This document shows positions 1 through 6,727 of a stretch of DNA of 6,851 nucleotides, piece after piece. A model generated the notes under the pieces. The model ran no database searches. It saw only the letters and a program-made list of their open reading frames with translations, and had not been told where the DNA came from. The stretch is from positions 1-6,851 of the forward strand of contig JAOZLK010000188.1 of the NCBI GenBank assembly GCA_029934875.1. The letters are read 5' to 3'. Position 1 is the first letter of the stretch. Each line of letters starts with the position of its first letter. This stretch comes from Bacteroidales bacterium. Lineage in GTDB: Bacteria; Bacteroidota; Bacteroidia; Bacteroidales; GCA-2748055. The translations under genes were made by a program, and so were the position numbers.

Positions 1-820
1 AATCCTCCAGGAACGATTCTGTTATGCGGTTTGCGATGGCAACACATATAGTAAGTGCCTCATGTCCCAGCATTGCAGAAAGAGCATACAGGGCTGAACA
101 CTCCATTTCGAAATTAGTAATGCGAAGTCCTTCAAAAGTAAACGAGCCAATTTTTTCGATGAGTCCTTCATCAAAGGGATGAAGCCTGATTCCCCTGACC
201 TGTGGGCCATAAAACCCGGGGGTGGAGATGGTAATTCCTGCATGCCTGGCATCATTCTCAAATAGGGCGGACAATCTGGGCGAGCAAGATACAAAATAGG
301 GGTGGGGCAGTTCCTCTTTCCACTTGCTGTGTTTCATAAAGGACTCTGTAAGACCAGGTATACTTACCTTGTTTTCATCCTTGTAGTAATGATATAAGCC
401 ATCAAATCCACCTGCCACTTTTGAGAGGATCGTGGCCCCGGGAACAATTTCCGGATGGAGGGCTCCGCTGGTTCCCAGGCGAATCAGTCTCAATACCGAT
501 TTCACAGGTTTAATCACTCTTCTCTCGAGATCTACATTGACCAGTGCATCCAGTTCATTTAAAACAATATCTATATTATCAGTACCTATCCCCGTGGAGA
601 GAACGGTAAGACGCTTTCCTTTGTAATGGCCTGTGTGGCTTACAAATTCGCGGTTCTCTCTGCGAATCTCTATGGTTTCGAAATGTTCAGAGACCTGTTT
701 AACCCTACCTGGATCGCCAACCAGGATCACCGTAGAGGCAACATCACCGGGCAATAGATGCAGGTGATAAACACTGCCATCGGGGTTGAGAATAAGGTCG
801 GAATGTGAATTTGGTCCCAT
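1..820 (-). CDS. Uridine-phosphorylase-like nucleoside phosphorylase (3' end cut off by window edge)
   Basis: This frame translates without interruption for 273 codons from the ATG at 818-820 to the left edge, with no stop, so the C-terminus is missing, probably by only some tens of residues. The family cleaves nucleosides with phosphate to free base and (deoxy)ribose-1-phosphate in the cytoplasm, for pyrimidine salvage. Visible motifs are GDPGR at residues 35-39 (phosphate loop), STGIGTDN at 75-82, RLGTSGAL at 114-121 (phosphate-binding Arg/Thr) and FEMECSALYAL at 238-248 (ribose-binding Met-Glu). The segment FYGPQVR at 203-209 lines up with FYPGQER of E. coli Udp, whose Gln and Arg recognise uracil, so uridine is the likely substrate. 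That alignment is from memory and the exact specificity is an inference. No other in-frame start codon lies between this ATG and the upstream stop at 863-865. The gene is divergent from the prohibitin gene. Confidence 0.88.
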   Translation of the reverse strand, partial: MGPNSHSDLILNPDGSVYHLHLLPGDVASTVILVGDPGRVKQVSEHFETIEIRRENREFVSHTGHYKGKRLTVLSTGIGTDNIDIVLNELDALVNVDLERRVIKPVKSVLRLIRLGTSGALHPEIVPGATILSKVAGGFDGLYHYYKDENKVSIPGLTESFMKHSKWKEELPHPYFVSCSPRLSALFENDARHAGITISTPGFYGPQVRGIRLHPFDEGLIEKIGSFTFEGLRITNFEMECSALYALSAMLGHEALTICVAIANRITESFLED

Positions 821-910
821 CTTTTCGTTCTGACGATCATTTATGATAAAAATAGTGTAATTTTAAGGCTGCATTGAAAATATTTACTCACAATAATAAA
901 TGATTGAAAA

Positions 911-1726
911 ATGAAACGTACACAATATGTAATTATCAGCGTAGTATCAGTAGTGGTATTGCTTCTTATTTTTGGAAGCCAGATGTTCTATGTTCTTAAG
1001 CCGGGTGAACGCGGTGTTATATTTAAGAAATTCGGAGGCGGACTGGATAAGGAGAATATATTTGTTCCTGGTTTTCATGTGGTAGCGCCATGGAACGACC
1101 TGATCCGTTATGACGTAAGGGAACAGAAGGCTGAGGAGACCATGGACGTACTCGATAAAGGAGGCCTGTCCATCAATGTGGATGTAACCATCATTTTTAA
1201 TCCCTTCTATAATAAGATAGGAGACCTGCATGAGAACATCGGAACAAATTATGTATCAGTAATGGTCATTCCCAATGTACGCTCCTCGGTTAGAGCGGTC
1301 ACGGGGCGTTACACAGCCGAAGAGATTTACTCCACCAAGCGTGGGGAGGTTGAGACCCAGATCATCGACGCAACCCGCAAGGCCCTGGCCGATAAAAACA
1401 TAGAAATGAAGGATCTATTGATCCGATCCATTGCCTTGCCTGAAAAGATTAAGTCTGCCATTGAGAGTAAACTGCAGCAACAGCAGGAAGCGCTTGCTTA
1501 TAAATACAGGCTTGAGCGTGAGACCAGTGAAGCAGATAGAATGCGGATCGAGGCCCAGGGTATTGCCGATTACAACCGCATTATCAGCCAGTCCCTTACA
1601 ACTAATATCCTCAAGCAAAAAGGTATTGATGCCACCCTGAAGCTAGCCGAATCTGCAAACAGCAAAGTGGTTGTGATAGGAAGCGGAGATGATGGAATGC
1701 CGCTGATTCTTGGAGGAAGTAATTAG
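911..1726 (+). CDS. Prohibitin / SPFH (band 7) family membrane protein
   Basis: The protein has 271 residues, the usual length for bacterial and mitochondrial prohibitins. Residues 6-27 form one hydrophobic helix that serves as an uncleaved N-terminal anchor. The band-7 domain follows at about 28-190, with the typical LKPGERGVIFKKFGG start, PGFHVVAPW at 53-61, the DVREQKAEE strand and a central TGRYTAEEIYSTKRGEVE segment. A charged Gln/Glu/Arg-rich coiled coil covers about 178-225. The short C-terminus ends in a Gly-rich patch. Family members assemble into large ring- or cage-like membrane scaffolds that act with membrane proteases or organise lipid domains. The bacterial role is not defined, and no FtsH/HflB-type protease gene is nearby. 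An ATG at 900-902 is out of frame, so 911 is the start; no clear Shine-Dalgarno precedes it. The DUF4293 gene begins 6 bp after the stop, implying co-transcription. Confidence 0.93.
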   Translation: MKRTQYVIISVVSVVVLLLIFGSQMFYVLKPGERGVIFKKFGGGLDKENIFVPGFHVVAPWNDLIRYDVREQKAEETMDVLDKGGLSINVDVTIIFNPFYNKIGDLHENIGTNYVSVMVIPNVRSSVRAVTGRYTAEEIYSTKRGEVETQIIDATRKALADKNIEMKDLLIRSIALPEKIKSAIESKLQQQQEALAYKYRLERETSEADRMRIEAQGIADYNRIISQSLTTNILKQKGIDATLKLAESANSKVVVIGSGDDGMPLILGGSN

Positions 1727-1732
1727 GGAAGT

Positions 1733-2191
1733 ATGTTACAAAGAGTTCAAACCCTCTATCTGCTGGGGGTTTTCATATTGATCGTTCTGATGTTCACCGG
1801 GCCTATTGCCGATTTCTCTACCGAGGCCGGGGTTCTGAGCATGAAACATTCCGGGATATTCAATAGCCAGGGGGAGAAGATGCAACTCTCCACCTGGCCA
1901 TTGACCCTGTTTTTTTTCCTGGTGGCTGCATTCTCCTTTATTAATATATTCTCCTACAAGAAAAGGGTTCGGCAAATGCGTTTATGTATCTTCCTGATCC
2001 TGGTCAGTTGTGGTATGGTGGGTATTATGTTTTATTACACCTGGGTGTCTGGTATTAAATTTGAAAGCACACAGACCCTTTACCAGTGGCGCTTTGTGAT
2101 TCCACCTATAGCCATTGTATTCCTCTACCTGGCATTCAGAGGTGTACGGAAGGATGAACTAATGGTAAAAGCCTACGATCGCATCAGGTGA
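1733..2191 (+). CDS. DUF4293 family four-helix membrane protein
   Basis: The protein has 152 residues with four predicted membrane helices at about 8-24, 54-74, 83-104 and 121-136. The N-terminus ([11 protein letters not shown]) and the conserved charged tail ([17 protein letters not shown] at 136-152) are what I recognise as the DUF4293 family of Bacteroidota. The function is unknown and nothing in the sequence suggests catalysis. The loop between helices 1 and 2 (about 25-53) is the only sizeable soluble part. The gene starts 6 bp after the prohibitin stop, with a purine-rich GGGAAG just before the ATG that can serve as ribosome binding site, so the pair is probably one transcript. Its last 8 bases overlap the 3' end of the convergent pyrI gene. 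A role connected with the upstream membrane scaffold is only an inference from adjacency. Confidence 0.85.
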   Translation: MLQRVQTLYLLGVFILIVLMFTGPIADFSTEAGVLSMKHSGIFNSQGEKMQLSTWPLTLFFFLVAAFSFINIFSYKKRVRQMRLCIFLILVSCGMVGIMFYYTWVSGIKFESTQTLYQWRFVIPPIAIVFLYLAFRGVRKDELMVKAYDRIR

Positions 2192-2639
2192 TCTGGATAT
2201 TATCCCGATCCGTGATCTTTTCGCAATAGTGGCATTTCAATTTGACTTCGGCTTTTGAAACTACCTTGAACCTTGTGGTTACTTTCTCATTGTTGGTGAT
2301 GCATTTTGGGTTAACGCATTTTACAATCCCCACAATTTCGTCGGGAATTTGTACGACCTTTTTGTCGGCCACCTCATAGTTGCGAATGATATTGAGTTTA
2401 GCACAGGGAGCCACCATGGCAATCTTGTTAATCTCATTATCGTGAAAAAAAACCTCTGACAACTTGATAATTCCCTTTTTTCCAAGTTTTTCGCTTTCGA
2501 GACTGTTCCCGATTGTGATCATATTATCGATACTATCCAGTTTCAGGATGGATACTACTTTGAAAAGCACCTCAGCTGGTATGTGATCAATTACAGTTCC
2601 GTTTTTAATTGCACTGACTGATAATCGTTTATCTTTCAT
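2184..2639 (-). CDS. pyrI: Aspartate carbamoyltransferase regulatory chain
   Basis: The protein has 151 residues, against 153 in E. coli PyrI. It binds CTP/UTP (inhibitors) and ATP (activator) and joins PyrB trimers into the regulated holoenzyme; it is not catalytic. The allosteric nucleotide site is visible: [13 protein letters not shown] at 10-22 with Asp18-His19, matching E. coli Asp19-His20, then lysines at 54-55 and NYEVADKK at 87-94. The C-terminal zinc domain has all four cysteine ligands, C108-x4-C113 and C136-x2-C139, needed for contact with the catalytic chain. The protein therefore looks intact and able to regulate. It begins 24 bp after the pyrB stop, consistent with a pyrBI operon. 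Its 3' end overlaps the convergent DUF4293 gene, leaving no room for a separate terminator between them. Confidence 0.97.
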   Translation of the reverse strand: MKDKRLSVSAIKNGTVIDHIPAEVLFKVVSILKLDSIDNMITIGNSLESEKLGKKGIIKLSEVFFHDNEINKIAMVAPCAKLNIIRNYEVADKKVVQIPDEIVGIVKCVNPKCITNNEKVTTRFKVVSKAEVKLKCHYCEKITDRDNIQIT

Positions 2640-2663
2640 GTTCTAGGCTTGTAAGATTGAATT

Positions 2664-3572
2664 CTATTTGACTCCCAGGATGGCGCTGAGGATGGCCATA
2701 CGTGTATAAACCCCGTTGCGGGCCTGGTCGAAGTAGTAGGCATGGGGGCTGTCATCCACATCTGTATGTATCTCGTTGACCCTGGGAAGAGGATGGAGCA
2801 CCTTCATGGTCTTCTTGCAGCCATCGAGCATCTCCCTGCGAAGGATGTAGGCATTTTTTACACGCTCGTATTCTATGGGATCTGTGAATCTTTCCTGCTG
2901 CACCCTGGTCATATAGATGATATCCGCTTCATCCAGAAACTCGTTCAGATCCCTGCCCTCATAGTAATTCAGTCCAATTTCATCCAATACCAGTTTGTAG
3001 GCTGGAGGCATTTTCAGTTCGTCAGGTGAAATAAAATAGAAAGTTGTATTGAATTTTGACATGGCCTGGAGCAGGGAGTGAACGGTCCTGCCATACTTCA
3101 AATCTCCAACCATGAAAATTCTAAGGTTCTCAAGGGTACCCTGGGTTTTCAGGATTGAGTACATATCCAGCAAGGTCTGAGTAGGATGCTGATTGGCCCC
3201 GTCTCCGGCATTTACAACGGGAACCGAAGAGACTTCGCTGGCCAATCGGGCGCTTCCTTCCAGGGGATGCCGCATAACAATCAGGTCTGCATAATTACTG
3301 ACCATTTTGATGGTATCGTGCAGTGTCTCTCCTTTTGATGCACTTGTTGCCCCAGAATCACTGAAGCCAACAACCCGTCCCCCAAGGCCATTAATTGCAG
3401 TCTCAAAGCTCAACCTGGTCCTGGTCGAAGGTTCGAAAAAGAGGGTTGAGATCACATAACTATTCAGGATGTCCTGCCTTGGTTGTTTTTCAAATTCGGC
3501 AGCCAGTTCCAGGATGCGCAAATATTCTGCCTTGGTAAAATCGGTGATTGAAACAAGATTTTTGTTCTTCAT
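2664..3572 (-). CDS. pyrB: Aspartate carbamoyltransferase catalytic chain
   Basis: This enzyme (EC 2.1.3.2) joins carbamoyl phosphate and L-aspartate to N-carbamoyl-L-aspartate, the first committed step of UMP synthesis. The 302 residues match the class that pairs with PyrI. Active-site motifs are complete: FFEPSTRTR at 45-53 (carbamoyl phosphate), SKGETLHDT at 79-87 with the mobile-loop Lys80, MRHP at 100-103, GANQHPTQ at 125-132 (catalytic His129 and Gln132), GDLKYGRTVHS at 156-166 with Arg162, TRVQQERF at 222-229 (aspartate-binding Arg223 and Gln225) and HPLPR at 260-264. The start at 3572 gives the expected N-terminus. Upstream lies a 77-bp gap holding a probable promoter; the pyrI gene follows on the same strand. 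No pyrL-like leader peptide or attenuator hairpin of the enterobacterial kind is present. Confidence 0.98.
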   Translation of the reverse strand: MKNKNLVSITDFTKAEYLRILELAAEFEKQPRQDILNSYVISTLFFEPSTRTRLSFETAINGLGGRVVGFSDSGATSASKGETLHDTIKMVSNYADLIVMRHPLEGSARLASEVSSVPVVNAGDGANQHPTQTLLDMYSILKTQGTLENLRIFMVGDLKYGRTVHSLLQAMSKFNTTFYFISPDELKMPPAYKLVLDEIGLNYYEGRDLNEFLDEADIIYMTRVQQERFTDPIEYERVKNAYILRREMLDGCKKTMKVLHPLPRVNEIHTDVDDSPHAYYFDQARNGVYTRMAILSAILGVK

Positions 3573-3588
3573 AAATACTGGTTTATTA

Positions 3589-3619
3589 CAAATATAATAT
3601 TGTCCATATTTCGGCTAAC
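3589..3619 (-). promoter_or_regulatory. Candidate Bacteroidetes-type promoter of pyrBI
   Basis: On the minus strand, TATATTTG (bases 3596 down to 3589) is an exact match to the Bacteroidetes -7 consensus TAnnTTTG. It ends 16 bases before the pyrB ATG. About 18 bases upstream, GTTAG (3619-3615) is only a weak match to the -33 TTG/TTTG element. Transcription would start near 3580-3585, giving a leader of roughly 10-12 nt. The match is visible; the promoter activity is inferred. Confidence 0.5.
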
Positions 3620-3626
3620 TCATTGT

Positions 3627-3643
3627 TTATAACATCTTATAAC
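3627..3643. repeat. Two direct TTATAAC repeats one helical turn apart, upstream of pyrB promoter
   Basis: TTATAAC occurs at 3627-3633 and again at 3637-3643 on the plus strand, a period of exactly 10 bp. Each contains the palindrome TTATAA. They lie just upstream of the putative -33 element of pyrB and just past the yigZ stop codon, where an activator or repressor could bind one face of the helix. In AT-rich intergenic DNA a chance occurrence is quite possible. Confidence 0.35.
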
Positions 3644-3649
3644 TTCGAA

Positions 3650-4252
3650 CTATTCCCTGAGGATCATCTTGCATCCATTCAACTTCTCAAGGCGCTCATT
3701 TAGCTTTGTGAAATTGCGGCTCCATACCCTGAGCTCAAGAGAGCAATCCAGGTCAAAGTGCTGTTTATCCATCTGCAGGTCATACTCCTTTATGATGCTC
3801 ATTACAGCGTTCATTGCATCATAGGGGAAGTTTATTATGACCTTTTTCTCTACCTTTTTTTCAATAACTTTTGCATGTTCCAGGGCATCAGAAGCTGAGC
3901 TCCTGTAGGCATTTATCAAGCCTCCCACACCAAGCAGGGTGCCGCCGAAATACCTGATTACCACGATAAGAATATCTGTGAGTTTCCGGGATTGAATCTG
4001 TCCGAAAATAGGTCTGCCTGCACTCCCGGATGGCTCCCCGTCGTCATTGACCCTATAACGCTCCATTTCGGGTCCCAATCTCCATGCATAACAGTGATGT
4101 CTTGCATCATGAAACTCTTTTTTGAGAAGCGAAATCCTTTTATTGATTTCTTTCTCCGATGAAACCGGATAGGCCAGGGCAATGAAGCGACTGCCACGGT
4201 CCTTGAAAAGTCCCTTTGACTCCGATGATATGGTGTTGTATAAATCGTGCAT
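3650..4252 (-). CDS. yigZ: YigZ/IMPACT family protein (UPF0029 with C-terminal DUF1949)
   Basis: The protein has 200 residues, close to E. coli YigZ (about 204) and B. subtilis YvyE. The N-terminal UPF0029/IMPACT domain (about 15-125) carries DARHHCYAWRL at 49-59, the signature DDGEPSGSAGRPI at 70-82 and RYFGGTLLGVGGL at 100-112. The C-terminal half (about 136-197) fits the ferredoxin-like DUF1949 domain. No signal peptide or membrane helix is seen, so it is cytoplasmic. The eukaryotic relative IMPACT/YIH1 restrains the kinase GCN2; the bacterial function is not established, though nucleic-acid or ribosome binding has been suggested from structure. The ATG follows the transporter's TAG with no gap (TAG|ATG), which points to translational coupling. 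The gene symbol is by family resemblance. Confidence 0.93.
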   Translation of the reverse strand: MHDLYNTISSESKGLFKDRGSRFIALAYPVSSEKEINKRISLLKKEFHDARHHCYAWRLGPEMERYRVNDDGEPSGSAGRPIFGQIQSRKLTDILIVVIRYFGGTLLGVGGLINAYRSSASDALEHAKVIEKKVEKKVIINFPYDAMNAVMSIIKEYDLQMDKQHFDLDCSLELRVWSRNFTKLNERLEKLNGCKMILRE

Positions 4253-5134
4253 CTATCCAAGCGAAAATAAAATTAGCGCGAGGGCAGACAAAAGGACGCC
4301 CACCCAATTAATGGGTTTGAGCCGCTCGCCGAAAACCACCAGACCCACCATAACACTCAGAGCCACAATACCTGTATTATTAATTCCAAAGATTATCGAG
4401 CTATCGATCATGCTTCCCCTGCTGGAAGTGAAATTAAGGGCTCTTACCAGGAAAAATATGGATCCGAAGTTAACTCCACCCAGCAGGATTCCCCATCCCC
4501 ATACCGCAGGTTTTTTAAGACTCGCGTAATATTTGGGAGAAAAGATCAGAATCACTAATCCGGCAATAAATGCATTCAGAAAAAGAACTGCACTAAAAAG
4601 GGCTGTGTCATTATCGTTTACAAAGCGATGCTGGGCAAATTTCACCAGGGAATCTACAATACCCATTCCCACAAATAGCAGCAAAGGAATGTATAAAACA
4701 GCCCCTTTGGAAAGACCCTCACGGGGATTATAGACGGTAAGGGCTACACCAAAAAGGGTGAATAAAATGGCGACCCCCTTTACCAGGCTAAAATGATCGC
4801 CCGGGTCAATCAACATTGAAAAAATAATGGGAAATATTACAGACATCTTACTTGCAACTGTGGTAACCGAAATCCCGGCTTTCCGGGAAGAGTATGCTAT
4901 CAGGAAGAACATAAGGATGAACAGAAGTCCAATGAGTATGCTTGAGGGCAACCATTCCATGTTTCGTACCTCAGCTATGCGGACCTGACCGGGGTTAATC
5001 ACAAATCCAAGGATGGTCGCAAGCAAATAGTTGACCAGGATAACAGGGAAGGAGGGTATTTGAATGCGGTCGATTGATTTGAAGATAATAAAAATGCCTG
5101 TTGAAGAGAGTATGCAGAGCAGTAAGAAGTGCAT
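4253..5134 (-). CDS. EamA-type (drug/metabolite transporter superfamily) permease
   Basis: The protein has 293 residues and about ten hydrophobic helices, at roughly 1-18, 29-46, 62-82, 86-109, 116-134, 144-163, 177-199, 212-231, 244-268 and 275-291. This is the two-times-five layout of EamA/DMT permeases in the inner membrane. Hallmarks include the end of the first half, GVAILFTLFGVALTVYNP (120-137), and the end of the second half, FGERLKPINWVGVLLSALALI (268-288), each the family's conserved last-helix motif. The substrate cannot be read from sequence; family members export metabolites, amino acids or drugs, and some import. The start at 5134 places helix 1 at the N-terminus as expected. The stop codon directly abuts the yigZ start. 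A strong terminator ends only 15 bases upstream of the ATG, which leaves the origin of its transcript unclear. Confidence 0.9.
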   Translation of the reverse strand: MHFLLLCILSSTGIFIIFKSIDRIQIPSFPVILVNYLLATILGFVINPGQVRIAEVRNMEWLPSSILIGLLFILMFFLIAYSSRKAGISVTTVASKMSVIFPIIFSMLIDPGDHFSLVKGVAILFTLFGVALTVYNPREGLSKGAVLYIPLLLFVGMGIVDSLVKFAQHRFVNDNDTALFSAVLFLNAFIAGLVILIFSPKYYASLKKPAVWGWGILLGGVNFGSIFFLVRALNFTSSRGSMIDSSIIFGINNTGIVALSVMVGLVVFGERLKPINWVGVLLSALALILFSLG

Positions 5135-5149
5135 TCAGATATCCGGATT

Positions 5150-5184
5150 AAAAAAAAACAGGTCCGAGGGAACCTGTTTTTTTT
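5150..5184 (-). terminator. Intrinsic terminator after dnaA (bidirectional by sequence)
   Basis: The stem is CAGGT (5159-5163) pairing with ACCTG (5172-5176), extended inwards by CC/GG with one bulged A around a GAG loop. It is flanked by nine A (5150-5158) and eight T (5177-5184), so either strand yields a GC stem followed by a U-tract. It begins 6 bp beyond the dnaA stop codon at 5191 and should end the dnaA transcript. No converging plus-strand gene was seen, so its use in the other direction is probably incidental. Confidence 0.88.
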
Positions 5185-5190
5185 ACATTG

Positions 5191-6612
5191 TTACATTTTT
5201 AACTTTTTCTCGATTTCGTCGACCTGCTGCCGGAACCGTTTATCAGTTTCAATAAGGTTATTTACTGTTTTGCATGCATGAAGCACGGTGGCGTGGTCCT
5301 TTCCCCCAATTTGCGAACCAATGGTTGCCAGTGAAGATTTAGTTAGGGATTTGGAAAAGAACATGGCTACCTGCCTGGCCTGGACAATTTCGCGTTTTCT
5401 TGTTTTAGACTGCAGTTGATCCATGGCAATGTTGTAGAAATTGCAAACGACCTTCTGAATATAATCGATGGAAATCTCCCTTTTGGTACTCTTGATCAGC
5501 TTATCGATCATTTCCTTGGTTAGCTCCAGGGTGATCTCCTTCTTATTCAGAGTGGATTGAGCCAAGAGAGAAATCAATGCGCCTTCCAGCTCCCTTATAT
5601 TGTCTGAAATGTGGGTTGCAATGTATTCCAGTACTTCCTCGGGAAGATCGATACCATCATTGTAAGTCTTCTTCTTCAGAATGGCCATTCTGGTTTCAAA
5701 ATCGGGAATCTGCAAATCTGCTGAAAGCCCCCATTTGAACCTGCTCAGGAGTCTTGATTCCATACCCTGAAGTTCCACCGGCGGCTTGTCCGATGTGAGT
5801 ATCAGTTGTTTGCCACTCTGGTGAAGGTGGTTGAAAATATGAAAGAAAGTATCCTGGGTCTTTTCCTTACCGGCAAATTCATGAACATCATCGATGATCA
5901 GAATATCGATCATCTGGTAGAAATGAAGAAAATCATTCTTATTGTTGTTCCGTATTGCATCCACAAACTGGGTCTGGAACTTATTGGCATTTACGTAAAG
6001 AACGGTTTTCTCAGGGAATAGCTCTTTTACTTCAATCCCTATTGCCTGGGCCAGGTGAGTTTTTCCAAGCCCGCTGTCTCCGTATACCAGGAGAGGATTA
6101 AAAGCAGTGCCTCCCGGATTCTTTGCCACAGCGTATCCTGCCGATCTTGCCAACCTGTTGCACTCTCCCTCAATGAAATTCTCAAAGGAGTTTTCCGGGT
6201 TCAACCTGGGATCGATATCCAATTTCTTGAGCCCGGGAATAACAAAAGGATTTCTTATGGTATTCTCATTGGGATCAAGGGGAATGGAGACAGGCGTGTT
6301 TTTGATCTCTCTGCTACTACGGGCAGGAAATTTAACCGTATATGGTTTGCTGTTATTGTAGCTATTATTCTGCATAACCACATTATACTCCAGCTTAGCC
6401 TCAGATCCAATTTCTTTTTTAATCACCTTTCGGAGAATATCAATGTATTGTTCTTCCAGGTATTCATAAAAGAAAGGACTGGGCACCTGTATGGTAAGCA
6501 CGTCACCATCAAGTTTCAGGGGAACAATCGGCTCAAACCAAGTGCGAAAACTGATTGAGGGTACGTTGTCTTTGATGACACTTAGACAGTTGTTCCAAAC
6601 ACGGTCATGCAT
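5191..6612 (-). CDS. dnaA: Chromosomal replication initiator protein DnaA
   Basis: DnaA is the AAA+ ATPase that binds DnaA boxes, melts oriC and loads the helicase; it also acts as a transcription factor. From the ATG at 6612 it has 473 residues, normal for Bacteroidota. Domain I covers about 1-70 (VWNNCLSVIK, FRTWFEPI with Trp25). Domain II is a variable Asn/Pro-rich linker at about 80-125. The AAA+ domain runs from about 135 to 350 with Walker A GDSGLGKT at 178-185, Walker B IIDDVH at 239-244, sensor I LTSDKPP at 272-278, SRLLSRFKWG at 286-295 with the arginine finger, and sensor II NIRELEGAL at 338-346. Domain IV carries the DNA-binding signature GGKDHATVLHACKTV at 436-450. An in-frame ATG at 6672 would add 20 residues (Lys/Phe-rich) unlike known DnaA N-termini and reaching into the leader hairpin, so 6612 is chosen. 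Confidence 0.97.
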   Translation of the reverse strand: MHDRVWNNCLSVIKDNVPSISFRTWFEPIVPLKLDGDVLTIQVPSPFFYEYLEEQYIDILRKVIKKEIGSEAKLEYNVVMQNNSYNNSKPYTVKFPARSSREIKNTPVSIPLDPNENTIRNPFVIPGLKKLDIDPRLNPENSFENFIEGECNRLARSAGYAVAKNPGGTAFNPLLVYGDSGLGKTHLAQAIGIEVKELFPEKTVLYVNANKFQTQFVDAIRNNNKNDFLHFYQMIDILIIDDVHEFAGKEKTQDTFFHIFNHLHQSGKQLILTSDKPPVELQGMESRLLSRFKWGLSADLQIPDFETRMAILKKKTYNDGIDLPEEVLEYIATHISDNIRELEGALISLLAQSTLNKKEITLELTKEMIDKLIKSTKREISIDYIQKVVCNFYNIAMDQLQSKTRKREIVQARQVAMFFSKSLTKSSLATIGSQIGGKDHATVLHACKTVNNLIETDKRFRQQVDEIEKKLKM

Positions 6613-6647
6613 TGCAAACGGTCGTTTTAGGGTTGAAAAAAAATGTT

Positions 6648-6673
6648 TTTGTTTGCGGGATTCCCAAAACAAA
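6648..6673 (-). promoter_or_regulatory. Hairpin in presumed dnaA leader, followed by a T8 tract
   Basis: On the minus strand, TTTGTTTTGGG (6673-6663) can pair with CCCGCAAACAAA (6659-6648) around an AAT loop, forming eleven pairs including one T-G wobble, with one bulged C. Five bases after the stem comes TTTTTTTT (6643-6636), then the dnaA ATG at 6612. This resembles a weak terminator or attenuator in the 5' leader, but the T-tract is displaced from the stem and the outer stem is AU-rich, so the function is uncertain. Confidence 0.35.
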
Positions 6674-6676
6674 GAT

Positions 6677-6685
6677 TGTGAAAAA
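6677..6685 (-). promoter_or_regulatory. DnaA-box-like 9-mer
   Basis: The minus strand reads TTTTTCACA, matching the DnaA-box consensus TTATNCACA except at the third base. It lies between the A/T runs upstream of dnaA, about 65 bp from the start codon, where autoregulatory boxes are often found. One mismatch in AT-rich DNA makes it only suggestive. Confidence 0.3.
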
Positions 6686-6727
6686 AAAGTTAAAAAAAAA
6701 ACCCTAATTGACTTGAAATTTACAGAT

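Noticed and set aside
22..294. Minus-strand 90-codon open frame near the left edge
   Set aside because: It is a shifted frame of the nucleoside phosphorylase, whose correct frame carries the family motifs continuously through the same bases to the edge; there is no sign of a frameshift.
836..850. Short palindromes (ATCAT/ATGAT and TTTAT-G-ATAAA) in the divergent gap before the prohibitin gene
   Set aside because: They have five-base AT-rich arms that overlap each other; this is expected by chance in such DNA, and no promoter element matched well enough to anchor an operator reading.
1415..1618. Small open frames on both strands within the prohibitin gene
   Set aside because: They are shadows of the band-7 and coiled-coil coding region, with no recognisable product and no room for their own signals.
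3625..3650. Possible terminator between yigZ and pyrB
   Set aside because: The TTATAA and TTCGAA palindromes here are short, AT-rich and not followed by a T-tract, so they do not form a credible terminator.
3958..4260. 100-codon minus-strand frame overlapping yigZ
   Set aside because: It is an alternative frame of yigZ, whose own frame has the DDGEPSGSAGRP and RYFGGTLLGVGGL signatures here.
6055..6558. 167-codon plus-strand open frame opposite dnaA
   Set aside because: It lies entirely antisense to the conserved N-terminal and AAA+ coding region of dnaA and its translation resembles no family I know.
6613..6672. Upstream in-frame ATG giving DnaA 20 extra residues
   Set aside because: The extension is Lys/Phe-rich low-complexity sequence read from A/T runs and the leader hairpin, and DnaA domain I normally begins within a few residues of the WNNCL motif.
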